From the NCBI GenBank assembly GCA_963920665.1, contig OY987269.1, forward strand, positions 15,440,501 through 15,504,500: a stretch of DNA of 64,000 bases, written 5' to 3'. Origin of the DNA: Straminergon stramineum. Its lineage: Eukaryota > Streptophyta > Bryopsida > Hypnales > Calliergonaceae. Each line of letters starts with the position of its first letter. The first letter of the stretch is position 1. The notes beneath the pieces were generated by a model. The model had not been told where the DNA came from, did not search any database, and saw only the letters and a list, made by a program, of their open reading frames with translations. Shown here one piece after another: positions 46,323-57,008 of the stretch. The position numbers were made by a program, and so were the translations under genes.

Positions 46323-49300
46323 ATGAGTGGCCAAGGTGATCGAAATAGTGATGGGAGGACTCCAACAAGCGAAGGCAAAAAAAAGGGCAAAGTGAAGGGG
46401 GCCTCACACAGTCTTCACCTTGACATTTTAATGAATCCTACAATTAAAGCGGAGAGCGGTTGGGAAGAGGAAGAAGCAGAGTATTGGACATCAAAAATGT
46501 GCAGGCGGTATGTCAAAATGTACCACATTGACAAGTTGTGGCCTTTGGAAGCGCACAAAGGTCATACACGGGATTTTTGTTGTAAACCAGGGAATTGCAA
46601 CAACAAGCATTTTGTTCATCGGTCCGCGGAGGTGTGGCATGCCCTATTTGGAGACAAGTCTAGGAGCAAAGGTTATATCAATTATAGCGTGGCGTGTATG
46701 GTTTACACCGAACTCATATTGGGCCACAAGGTGGATTGGAGCACATATCCAACGACAACTGCTAGCCCACTTCTACTTGGAGTGAATCAAAAGGACATTC
46801 CCGATTTGTACAATTTGGAGGGGGCAATTGAAAAGGTATTGGAAAATACTGCAGAGGTTAAAATGGATGTTGTGGAGGAAGCCTTGAACACTGAAGAATT
46901 ATGCAACGTACAATCTGCAACGAAGGCAATAACTAAAAGGTCTTCAAAAGTTGTGGAGGTAGAGGAGGGTGAGGTCTTTTTAACTGCTCCAACACATTTG
47001 ACATTCACACCAAATGTTCCTACTCGAAAGGAAATGAATCCTCCAAGTGATCCCTGTATTCCCATGGAACGTGGAGAAACTTCGAAAAGTAAAGAAGACG
47101 AAGTGCTTATGGGGAAAGTGGCAAAGGCTAATGCTACAATTGATCGTCCTCTAAACAACGATTGTTTTGATAGTGTGGCTTATAAATCTCCGCGTTTGTA
47201 TGAGGCCAACGAATCGAGTCCGACATTCAGTTTACAAGAGGAAGTACATACGCCTCGCGGACAAGGTGTGCAAGTGGATACTACGTCTTTAATATTAAAT
47301 TCCGAGTGTAGAAGACATTTGGAGCAGGAGTTTCTATATGTGGCGACTTTGAGGAGTCCCGAGTGTGAGATCTTGCGTGACATGCTTCATCCAAAAGAAT
47401 TGGAAAATCTTCTGAAGCTCTCCGTTCAGTTCGCTAAATACCATGAAGAAATAGAGGGAATTGATGACCCCAATCTTGATATTCCTCCTCCGCCTTGTGA
47501 ATGCAGGAATGTTGGACATATAATCGAGACAATTGTGCAATTGACTCAGTCAGCTGAATTTCTAGCTAAAGCTTCTCCATTTTATTTGAATTTGGCGAAG
47601 GAGTCTTGCAGATTGGCACCTGAGTTGTTGAAGGGTGCTTTAGCATTTCAAAATCTCACTAAGACTTTCATACCACTTTTCGAAGGAAGAGATGCTATGA
47701 TACTACAGTTGCAGGCATACGAGAGGGAAATTGCTCGCCTTAAAGAAGTTGAAGCAACGTGCAAAGTCCGTGAGCAGAATTTGAAGATTTCGGAGGGTGA
47801 TGTGGAGCATTTAAATCAACAGTTGTTGAGGCTAACGGAGGAGTTAACGAAGATGCGTAAAGTTAATGTTGAATTGAAGGCTATCTCGAAGATTTCGAGC
47901 GATGTTGCAATCTCACCAATCATTGTACTCAAAGATAGCGAAGAGACTCAAGAGTCCGAGGACAAGCTCTCTCTTCCTCTTGAAAAGGTTGAAGCAACTG
48001 ACAACCCTGACATTACAAATGTCGAAGAAAGCCATGAGATGAGCAGATTAGAAGCGACACCTCAACCGTCAATGGAAAAGCTTTCAATAGTTTGCATGAA
48101 TGCGGAGACACAAACCGAGGATCATGAACTTGAAGAATTAAAGCATCAATTGGAGGAGGCAATTGAAGCAAAGGTTTCTGTTGAATCGGAGTTGAACCGA
48201 TTGAAATTGTCCTTGAATTTGGAGAAATTGATGCCTTCTAGTGGCTTGGAGTCTTGATGGTTAGCATGGGTACAAAAACTCCAAGACAAACCCTCTATAG
48301 TATCCCGAGCGATGGTAGGTCTTCAGACATTGGCAATGGAGTCCATTGAAAATTGCAATGCCATTGAAAGCTCGTTGAATCGGTTCAAGACTATATTTGA
48401 CCAACATCCCTCTAAAGGATATACGGAGATCACATGTTGGGGAGACATGGATGCCATATTTGAGCGGTTAAACCACACCAAGAAGGACGAAGATACACAC
48501 ATCAATTGGGCCTTAGAAGCAGAGGAAGGATGGGTCCCTTACAATACACTTTCAGCACACATCAAAGACAAAGACAAGAAAGTGGTGCATGCTTGTGATC
48601 TAGCCTCTCCAATCTTGAAAGGTTCTTGTAGCCTTTGCCAAGGCCCCTTTGGACCGGAAGGTGCCGTAACTATGGGCCAATGTCGCCACACTTTCCATGT
48701 TACTTGCATCGTGAAAGCATCGCTGGTTCGTTCCGTCTGTGCTGAGTGTCGTTGTCCATTGAGTCCGAGGTTCTACGAAATGTTTGGTATCTTGGAAGCC
48801 ATGCCTCCAAACCATGAATACAATCGTTGGACCCTTCCACTTGATCAAGGGCCGTTCAAGTTCCAAAATTATCTACATTGGGGGAGGCCACTCACATGGA
48901 ATTCAAATGAACGGATGCATGGATTGTACGAGGAATCTCAGCAACCACTGGATCCCGACGTGTGGATGACTCACAATAGAGAGGTGGAATTGCGGGCTCG
49001 AGGTATCGTAGATGACGCGGCCTGTGAATTGTTTTGTCGCAATATGGGAGGACATTGGAGTTTGCAACACAAAAAGTTCTTTCGTTTTCCAGAAAAGAAA
49101 GTGGAGAGAGGACCAAATGACAGTTGGGTGGAGGTGAACCATGGAGATGAATTCGATGAGCAATATGCAGCCTATAACCACACTCTCGTAGGTCGGGCCC
49201 TCTTGTTGTCGAAGTTGGAAGAGGCTGCAAAGTTCCGTGTTGTTTACAATACGGATAGACCAATGAGTACACTACATTCATCTGTAGACGTTGCAGCGGC

Positions 49301-49688
49301 ATTTGATAAGCGCATCGCTGATATTATAGGACATTGGAAGGCCTTCTTATTGGATGGAAATCGCCTCATGGCATGGCAAGGGAAGGGAGACGATGAGGTA
49401 GTTCAAGCGATGGTGGATCGAGTAGAGAGTAACTTAAGAGCCTTGAAGGCAGATGAAGTTGATTTATCACCGAGGAGAAAACAAAAAAGGAAGCGTGAAG
49501 ACAATAATGACTTCTCTCCGGAAATGAAAAAACAAATATCTAAGGTGGATAAAGAACTTCAAACAGGAGGGCTAATAGTTCATCCAAGTGAGATGGTCAC
49601 GACTCGTCAAAAATCAGCTGAACGCCTTACTACAAGAAGTTCTACTCGTCATATGGGAGAAGATAGTGGTCCATCCAATGGAAAGTAG
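46323..49688 (+). pseudogene. Coiled-coil/RING-H2 protein gene, one premature stop
   Basis: The frame opens at ATG 46323 and runs about 1,120 codons, broken only by TGA at 48255-48257. In the minus-strand paralogue this codon is CGA (SRWLAWVQ), so it is a CGA-to-TGA change. The N-terminal 150 residues include a Cys/His patch (RDFCCKPGNCNNKHFVH); the middle is acidic with long coiled coils (around residues 450-660). After the stop, a RING-H2 finger at about 48627-48750 has C-x2-C-x14-C-x-H-x2-H-x2-C-x10-C-x2-C, all eight ligands present, followed by MPPNHEYNRW and a basic C-terminus with RRKQKRKRED (NLS-like). RING-H2 fingers usually mark E3 ubiquitin ligases; that role is inference. The same gene precedes a hAT transposase on the same strand in both full units here, pointing to an accessory gene of the transposon rather than a host gene. 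Confidence 0.72.
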
Positions 49689-50007
49689 GATTTGAGGATA
49701 GAATAGTGTTTTTTGAAAACAATGGTTCTTCCATTGAGGGAAAAAAAAAAGTGTGAAGTGTTTAGATCTTAAAAGGATCAAGTAATATAAAGTAATTGTA
49801 GTGAAGCTATGTTTTTTGTATTTTGCGATCACCTATATATTTATGTATACAAACAATATATTTTTCTTTGCTTAAGAAAATAGATTTATGTATGAATTTG
49901 AATTTATTTGTATATGGATGCATTCATGATTCATTTGTTCTTCTCTGATTTGTAATAGTAAAATAAAAAGTATTATGTGAAAAGGGGTGGATCCTTGGGT
50001 GAAGTCC
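49689..50007. other. 3' flank of RING gene
   Basis: AT-rich downstream sequence without supportable features, leading into the array at 50008. Confidence 0.4.
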
Positions 50008-51440
50008 ACTGTCCGCCCCGTCCGCCCCGCTCGTCCGCCTTGTCCACCCCGCCCCGCCCGTGTCACGACCCTCATCACAAGGCGTGCCCATGCCACCTTG
50101 GTGAGCAAGGGGGACATTGGGGGTGACTCCCCAAGCCTTGCAAGAGATGAGGTGAGGGGGACTAGGAGTCCCGAGCAATCAGAGCGATGTAGCGCTTTGA
50201 TCCGGTGGAATTTGGGGGCGTGTGATACATGCTTGGAAAGGTCTTGAGAAGACGCTTCTATCCGTCCAAAGAACGCGTGATTTGAACTTGCGAGTCAAAA
50301 GTTATGGGCGTTCAAAGTTGGGGGTGTCCCGGTTGCGCTGGGAGCGCCCTGGTCGCGCAGGGAGTGCCCTGGCCGCGCCAGGAGTGTCCCGAATCTTTGG
50401 AGGGCGATAACTTTGCGAGTACTTGTCCGAATGGAGCAAGTGAGTAGTCCATCGGCATCTACGCGTCGCTTAGATGTCGAAAATGGGGTCGCATGTGCGA
50501 TTTGGATCCCGAACCGCAAAGTTATGCCGGGTGGAAGTTCGGGAGTCCCAAACTAGCGCGAATCGGGAGAAATGGGTGGTCTTCCAAGATGGGGTGCATC
50601 TTAGGGAATCCGGTGACCTCTTGTATGGGGGGGGCTGCCGAATCCCGCAGAGAGTACTATGAGGAGGGGTGGTCTCCCTCCTCACTCCCGAATAGTGCCA
50701 TAGTGAGCCTAAGTGGCCCCGAGTGATGAGGCTAGTGTTGGAGCTTCAACACCACTTGTGTGTTACCATGGAGTGCTTGTGCACTCCTTGATACTGGATG
50801 GGTGGTGTCCCACTCCACACTAGGCCATGGTGTGAGTCCCGTTTGGTGAGTCCCGATTAGTGAGTCCCGAAATGAGTTGGGTTGGGCTTAGTGGAGAGTT
50901 GGGTCCCATTCAAGGGCGGTTAGCACCGGTGGGAGTAGTGTCTCATCGAGTGCTTGGACATCAATGGAAGTTCCGCCCCATGTCATCAAATGACATGCTC
51001 GGTGTCTTGTGGGAGTTAAGTATTGGAAGGAAAGGATTGGGAGTCGCGGAGGAATGGAGAACCCTGTGACTTGAGTTGGAACTTAACATTGTGGGTGCGT
51101 GGCATGTGCAGTGTTAGGAGAGCGTGAATCTTAGTGGCACTAATGTGTTAAGTGTTTGGAAAGTGAGCTTAAGGTGGTAAGTGTTACTAAGGGGCGCGAC
51201 ACCCCGTCCGCCCCACTCGTCCGTCCTGTCCGCACCGTCCGCCTCGTCCGCCTGCTCTGCCCGCCTGTTCGCCCGTCCGCTTGCAAAATCGTCCGGCCTG
51301 TCCGCCCGGTTTGCCCGCTCGTCCGCCTGTCCGCTTGCAAAATCGTCCGGCGTGTCCGCCCCGTCCGCCCCGTCCGCCGCGTCTGCTGTGTCCAGCCGTC
51401 CGCCCCGACCGCCCGTCCCTAACATCGCCCCGTCCGCTCG
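50008..51440. repeat. GTCCGCCC array between RING and transposase genes, split by solo LTR
   Basis: The segments 50008-50060 and 51202-51440 are one degenerate array of CCCGTCCGCC motifs, including two copies of a longer unit with GTCCGCTTGCAAAATCGTCC. The solo LTR at 50061-51201 interrupts it. A matching array lies at 60632-60830 between the paralogous genes. Confidence 0.78.
50061..51201 (+). mobile_element. Solo LTR, copy 2
   Basis: It starts TGTCACGACCC and ends GGGGCGCGACA (TG...CA). Flanks GCCCG and CCCCG agree at four of five bases. It is full-length relative to 41793-42894 with about 90% identity by eye, and no internal region is present. Confidence 0.8.
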
Positions 51441-51511
51441 CTTCGTGGGACCGTTAATTTGAATTTTTTAAATGTGAACCCTAAGTGAACGGTTAGCTTC
51501 TGTTGGGGTAA

Positions 51512-51519
51512 TATAAGAG
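51512..51519 (+). promoter_or_regulatory. TATA box of transposase gene 1
   Basis: TATAAGAG lies 242 bases before the ATG. The downstream leader (TGCTAAGATTTC, GGGCTAGGAGCT, TGTCCCTTGCTTGGTAATG) is conserved in the second transposase gene, where a TATAA also lies at the equivalent place, so this is probably the transposase promoter. Confidence 0.6.
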
Positions 51520-51760
51520 TTAGAAAAGAAGCCTTCCTATTCACTCTCAAGAAACTAAATGCTAAGATTTCTAAGGGCTAGGAGCTACAATTTATTGTGT
51601 CCCTTGCTTGGTAATGCATAGTTCAGTGGATGGGGGGGCTTTGTTTTGCAAGGCTTTTTATGACTGATTTTATTGATATTGTGAACATTGTTACATTGTA
51701 GGTTTATGATTAAAAACATTTTTTGGTTTTTAAATATAGCTAAAAAGTAAGATTGTCACT

Positions 51761-54700
51761 ATGGTGCTTAAACCGACTGGGGATTTTTCTCCTTGGTATA
51801 GTGTGACACCGGACAATAAGGTACAATGTAGGCTTTGCAAGGTGGTTATGACCAAAAAGCCTTGCCGTATGTTGAACCATTTAGGATATTCTGGTCCAAA
51901 TGGTGTATGCGATACAGGAGTAAGGAATTGTCCGCGATTGACGACAATAGTCCGTGCTGCATTTCTTCGTTGCGAAGGAATTTTTCCAAAAAGTGTTGTA
52001 ACCGATATTGTAGATGGCAACCCTGCACCTATGGACCCCCAAGAATTGTCGATCGGAAGGGGTGTATCACAATCAACCCACGAAGACTCGTCTCCAACAT
52101 CAAGAGAAGTAGTATTTGCAGGAACTAAAGAAACTTTCACCACAGAAGCTTCTAATGATCGTGAAACCCTGAAGGCATCAAGTTCTAGGCCTCATAAACA
52201 AAGCAGCTTAGTGAGTGGATTTGAAGAGGGTTATAAACGCAAATTGCATTCTGTGTGGGCGAATTTTTTTTATACGGCAAATATACCATTTTTCGTGGCT
52301 CGAAATGCAGCTTTTAAAGAAGTAGTGAAGCGAACGGCTGCGTTCGGTAGACCATACACTCCTCCATTGTACCACGAGCTTCATTACAAATTGTTGAACG
52401 AGGCGAAGACCAACATTCAGACACAGTTGCTCACACGGACTGAAGACAGCATTCGAAAATTTGGAGCAACTGTGTCTATTGATGGATGGAGCTCTATGAC
52501 CACGCGGCCTTTGATCAATGCCATGCTTGTATCATCCGCAGGTGAAGAATTTCTTGGATCAGTAGATACAAGTGGTTGTGAAAAGAATGGGGTGTATTTG
52601 GCAGCAGTGTTGGAAAAATTCATTGAACAAGTGGGGCCCAAGAACATTGTGTTAGTAACCATAGATAACGCCCCTGTGAATTCTTCTACATGGAATATGA
52701 TATCTGAAAAGTATCCTCATATTTTTTACCAAGGGTGTGTGGTTCATGCGTTGAATTTGTTGCTCAAGGATTGGGGGTCAGAGGATTGGATTGTTGAAAA
52801 ATTGAATGAAGGAATACTTGTAGCCAAATTTATCAAAAGGAGACATATGCCACTTGCTCTATTACGGAAGTATTCGCCAAATCTTGGTTTATTGATGCCG
52901 GGGGATACAAGATTTGCCTCTCAATTTATTAGGATGGAGCGTTTGATAAAATTGAGAGGACCATTGGAACAAACAATGGTGGATCCACAATGGACAGAGT
53001 ACATACGTATGCTCAAGAGGAAACGTGGAGCCAAAGTCAACCCAAGAAACCTCGCAGCAGCAGTGAAGAGAATTGTTCTTGATGATCATTTTTGGAACCG
53101 TTCTGTCAATTATGTGGAGATGGTTGAACCAATTATATGTGCACTCCGTGATTTGGATTCGAAATCACCATGTATGGGGAAGGTGTTGCATATTATGAGG
53201 AAATTAGAAAAGCATGTGTATGGATTAGAAAGTCCGCCATTTTGTTTGGAAGAGAGCAAGGCAATTCCATTGATACAGTCATTTCATGTGCGAAGGGAAA
53301 TGGTAGCTAACGATCTCCAATCTGCCGCAGCTCTCTTGAATCCATACCTTCTACATGACAAAGAACTAGCCGACGATGCAGATGCAATGTCAGCATGTAA
53401 GCGTGTTTTGGAGAAAATATGTAAACCGGATGAGTACGCAGCAGTGGTTTGAGAATTCGTGGCTTTTCGACATAAGAAACCTCCATTCCACAATATGTTG
53501 AATCCGGGAGAACAAATGTTGTCGGCACATGCTTGGTGGGATTTTGAAGGTGCTTGTGGCAAGTTCATAGCTCCATTAGCAAAGAGGATATTGGCCCAAT
53601 CGGTGTCATCATCTTCATGTGAACGGAATTGGAGCAGCTATTCTTTTGTTCACAACAAATTGCGAAACAGATTGAAGCCAGAGAGAGCAGCGGATTTGGT
53701 GTATGTGTATACTAATTCCAAAGTCCTAAACGCATCGAAAGAAAAAGATGAAAAGAAATGGTATGACGATAACATGGAGACAATGGAGTCGGAAGATTCG
53801 GATAGGCCGATGAACGAAGATGATAATGAGGATGATGACGAGGATTCGGAAAGGGCCTTTAAAGTAGTAAATGGCGAGGATGACTTGTGTTGTGCAGCAC
53901 TGTCAGAAGATGAAGACGCTATGGAAGACATTCCCAATTTGGTGGATGATACGTATCATAATCGTAATGACCGCTATGCGAATGTTGAAGGCAATGCGAA
54001 TGATTTGTATGATTTTTTAGAAGATGAGGATGAAGTAGGGGTAGAGGAGAATCTACCTTCAATAACAGCATATTGCGACGGAACTGCATACATGAGTAGC
54101 GAAATTGTTCTATCGAAAAAGGGAGTTGTTATTGTTGAGGAGGTGGAAATGAATGGGGATGCTTTTGGCAATGCCAGAACAAATGAAGATGTTCAAATTT
54201 CGAAATCTCGATCTGTGGCACTAGATATGGTAGAAGAGAATGTCAAAGAAAATGATAGAAAAGGACACAAGGTTAGTGAGTTGGACGTCCCAAAAGATGT
54301 GGGCCAAAACAGTGGCGACAAGGGTGAATCAAATATTGAGGTATAGAAGAAGAGTGCTTCAACCAAGATGGCATTCACAAAATCAAGTATTGTGGACAAT
54401 GATAAAGGAAAGGAGCCAATGAAGTCAATTTCTGAGGTACAGAGATCTAGCGCTCTTCCACCAATAGCGTTGAAGCCAGCTATCACGAGATTAGAGAGTT
54501 TTCAAAGCTTTGGGTATGGAAAACGTCTAATGAACATTTTGAAAGAAATTTCTACAGGCGGTAATGTATAAAAAGTAGTGCCATCACATACATGCCTCAT
54601 TGATATGGATAGTGATCAACCACTGTTGGTAACGTTGCGTGCTCGTCGTTTAGAAAAACGAATGGTAGGAGAACCCATCAAAGCAACAACCAGCACTCCG

Positions 54701-55114
54701 CCACTTCAAAAGAAAGTCAAAGTGGAGATAATCGTTCACGGACAGGCCGACTCCAAATCGAAAGTGGTGGTTCGAGAATCTAATAAGGGGGAAATTAAAA
54801 AAGATATGCAACCTTTTGCTATCTCTCCAGTGAAGAAAAAGACCCCTCTTGATGAGGATGTCAATGCTTCCTTCAATAGAAGGAAAAGAAAAGTTCCTAT
54901 TCAAAAAGCCCGTCATGGTTCTATGAAAGTAAATAAAAAGAAATTAAATTCGAAGGAAGGGAGTAAACCTACTTTAAAGAAAGGCTTGAAGAAGACCACG
55001 ATACTTGATTCAGATGATACGGAAGATGATTCGAACAATGAAGATTTTGAACGGAGAGCTAACAGAGAGAGTAGTGGAGTTGAGGTGAAAGGAGATGAAG
55101 ATTGGTGTTCATAG
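51761..55114 (+). pseudogene. hAT transposase gene, copy 1, three in-frame stops
   Basis: One frame runs from ATG 51761 for about 1,117 codons, broken by TGA 53450-53452, TAG 54344-54346 and TAA 54569-54571. Residues 20-60 form a BED-like zinc finger (VQCRLC, then LNHLGY). Residues about 200-340 match the DUF659 part of plant hAT transposases: SIDGW (D241), IDNAPVN (D302) and GCVVHALNLLL (C326, H329). After the first stop come AHAWWDFEGACG, SSSCERNWSS (E621) and NKLRNRLKPERAADLVYVYTN, the hAT dimerisation region. An unusual ~400-residue tail follows: acidic (DDNEDDDEDSE), then basic with a conserved ESSGVEVKGDEDW end. hAT transposases cut and paste DNA in the nucleus. No intron is needed. It is bracketed by GTCCGCCC arrays. 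Catalytic residues are kept but the stops make it non-functional without readthrough. Confidence 0.85.
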
Positions 55115-55481
55115 GAATTGAGGAATTAGAAGCTTAAATATTTTTTTGCTTAGTTGCTCATGATATATTGAGCACATATTGAGAATGTATTGTTCAATCA
55201 TTTCATTATAAAAATTGTTTGTTTATTGATGATATACATCTCATTCATGTATTAGAATTTTAAATTTGATTTTGTTTCAAAATGAAACTGAAATTTCATA
55301 GAAAAATTAAAAATGCACAATATGTTTTATCTTTTGAATGAAGCAACATACACTACTACATTACATGACAATTGAAATATATGAAAAACAAAAATCTAAG
55401 CTCAAATGACATGTTGCAATTGGTAAAAACATTGATAAATAAACATTGAACCCTGTTACTCAACGGCTTAATCCTTTAACC

Positions 55482-55605
55482 CCCCGTCCGCCCTCCACCG
55501 TCCGCTCTGCCCGTCCGCCCCACCCATCCGCCCTTCACCGTCCGCCCTGCCCGTCCGCTTGCGGACGGCGCTAGGGACGCTACGTCTGCTGGAGTCCGTG
55601 CGTCC
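55482..55605. repeat. Subterminal GTCCGCCC array, right end of hAT unit 1
   Basis: CCGTCCGCCCTCCACCGTCC and similar units repeat for about 90 bases, ending in GGACGGCGCTAGGGACGC just inside the terminus. Confidence 0.75.
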
Positions 55606-55629
55606 GGACGTTCGGATTTGTCAACCCTG
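55606..55629. mobile_element. Right terminus of hAT unit 1
   Basis: The inverse reads CAGGGTTGACAAATCCGAAC, a typical hAT terminal repeat, and matches the termini at 45164 and 56331. The 8 bases outside (TTTAGGAG) find no match at the 45164 end. Confidence 0.72.
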
Positions 55630-55946
55630 TTTAGGAGATATACACAACACAAGAGTGCATACAAAGGTACAAGAAGTTTTGAAAAAAAAAGACTCCCCAA
55701 TACCCTTCGCACGGACTGACTTAAATACAACCTAAAAGTACAAAAAGGCATAAAAGCCTATGAAAGTTCCACCGCAACTCAGGCCAAACTTTCAGTCCTA
55801 CCTACTACTAACCGGATTGAAACAAGATCTGGATCCGTTCCTACCCTTCCTAATATTTACATACCTATGTACCCACCCAAAATCCAATTGTGGCGCTCTA
55901 GGTTCCCGGCTCCATCTGCTCGAAGATCTTGTTCAAGTTTCGGTTT

Positions 55947-56320
55947 CATTCCCCCTCCTGAGGATTAGGAACCAGGTCGCCTTTTGCAGATCCACGGGTC
56001 GAATCCAAATCGATGGCAGCTCCAGGCGTGTCGGCTAGAGTCGCCTTCCGCTTAGATCTCTTAGACTTGGGGGTGACATCCTTCCCCTCCCCTGTTGCCG
56101 CATATAGGAATGAATCTAGTAGTGAGAGATCCAAGAGTTGAATTCTCCAAGAGTAGGTAGCTTCCAATACTAATCAGCTACTCTCCTCCATTCGGTTAGT
56201 CGCTTTCCACGCCTCTTTCATTGCCGCTTCAACTTGTTTGACAAAGTTCGTGAGAATTTGGACCATCCGGGACCCAAATGGCTTCTTCTCGTCGTGCACC
56301 TTCTCATCAAACAGTTTGGT
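55947..56320 (-). pseudogene. Coding remnant with basic NLS-like segment
   Basis: Minus-strand text reads coherently for about 120 codons with one internal stop: VQILTNFVKQVEAAMKEAWK, then SKRSKRKATLADTPGAAIDL and a stop at 55946. It looks like the C-terminal part of a structural or gag-like protein. No family recognised. It lies between the facing ends of the two hAT units. Confidence 0.35.
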
Positions 56321-56330
56321 CTTGGCGGTG

Positions 56331-56358
56331 CACGGTTGACAAAAGTGAGCATCCCGGG
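56331..56358. mobile_element. Terminus of hAT unit 2
   Basis: CACGGTTGACAAAAGTGAGC differs from the unit 1 terminus at one of the first twelve bases, and GGACGCTGCGTC follows about 60 bases inside as in the other copies. The element lies to the right. The partner terminus is not found. Confidence 0.62.
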
Positions 56359-56389
56359 CATAATCGCGTCCAAAAATCGGATGTCCGGA

Positions 56390-56540
56390 CCCTGCGGACG
56401 CTGCGTCTCCAGGGGGTAAAAAAAACCGTCCGCAAATTTACCCTGGGTAAATGCGAACGGACGGATGGGCAAACCGGCGAATGGGTGGACAGGCAGGTGG
56501 ATGGGCGGACGGGCGGACGGACAGGTGGGCGGACGGCTAG
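56390..56540. repeat. Subterminal GGGCGGACGG array of hAT unit 2
   Basis: About 100 bases of GGACGGRYGGGC units, the inverse of the unit 1 motif, between the terminus and the 3' end of the transposase gene. Confidence 0.75.
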
Positions 56541-57008
56541 TGGCTAGTTATTTAATACAAAGCTTCAACTCCTTCAAGTAAACTTTGATTCCTTGAATGC
56601 TTTTTACAATAACATATGGAGTTATGAACTATCCTTTATAGTGTAATCAACCAAAGAAATTGTACACTATAATTGCAATTATGAATTATCAAGGGAAAGG
56701 ATTAAAGAAAAAATTCAAAATTCTCTTCACCTTGAAAATTACCAAATCTATGATTCTATGACAATCATGAAGTCAAAATTGTTGCATTCTATATGTATCT
56801 TGCAATGTATCATGCTTCATACAAAGAAAGAGGAACACAATCAATTTTGGGGGGACTTCTTCTTGGTTTTGCAATTCAAAAAAAAATAATCATATTTTCA
56901 ACATCAATAAGCAAACTCCAACTGCAATGGAAGCTTCAAACAATCAATTGCCATTACATGCTCAATGTATCATAAGCACCTAAACACCTAAGCCTACATT
57001 CCTTGAAT
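56541..57008. other. 3' flank of transposase gene 2
   Basis: AT-rich, no supportable feature. Confidence 0.4.

Noticed and set aside
49872..51462. Multiple frames in the GTCCGCC array and solo LTR
   Set aside because: GC-rich low-complexity or LTR sequence; the same frames are broken in the other LTR copy.
53450..53452. TGA in transposase copy 1 as another CGA-to-TGA change
   Set aside because: The paralogue has AAG there, so the ancestral codon cannot be inferred from these two copies; left out of the deamination set.
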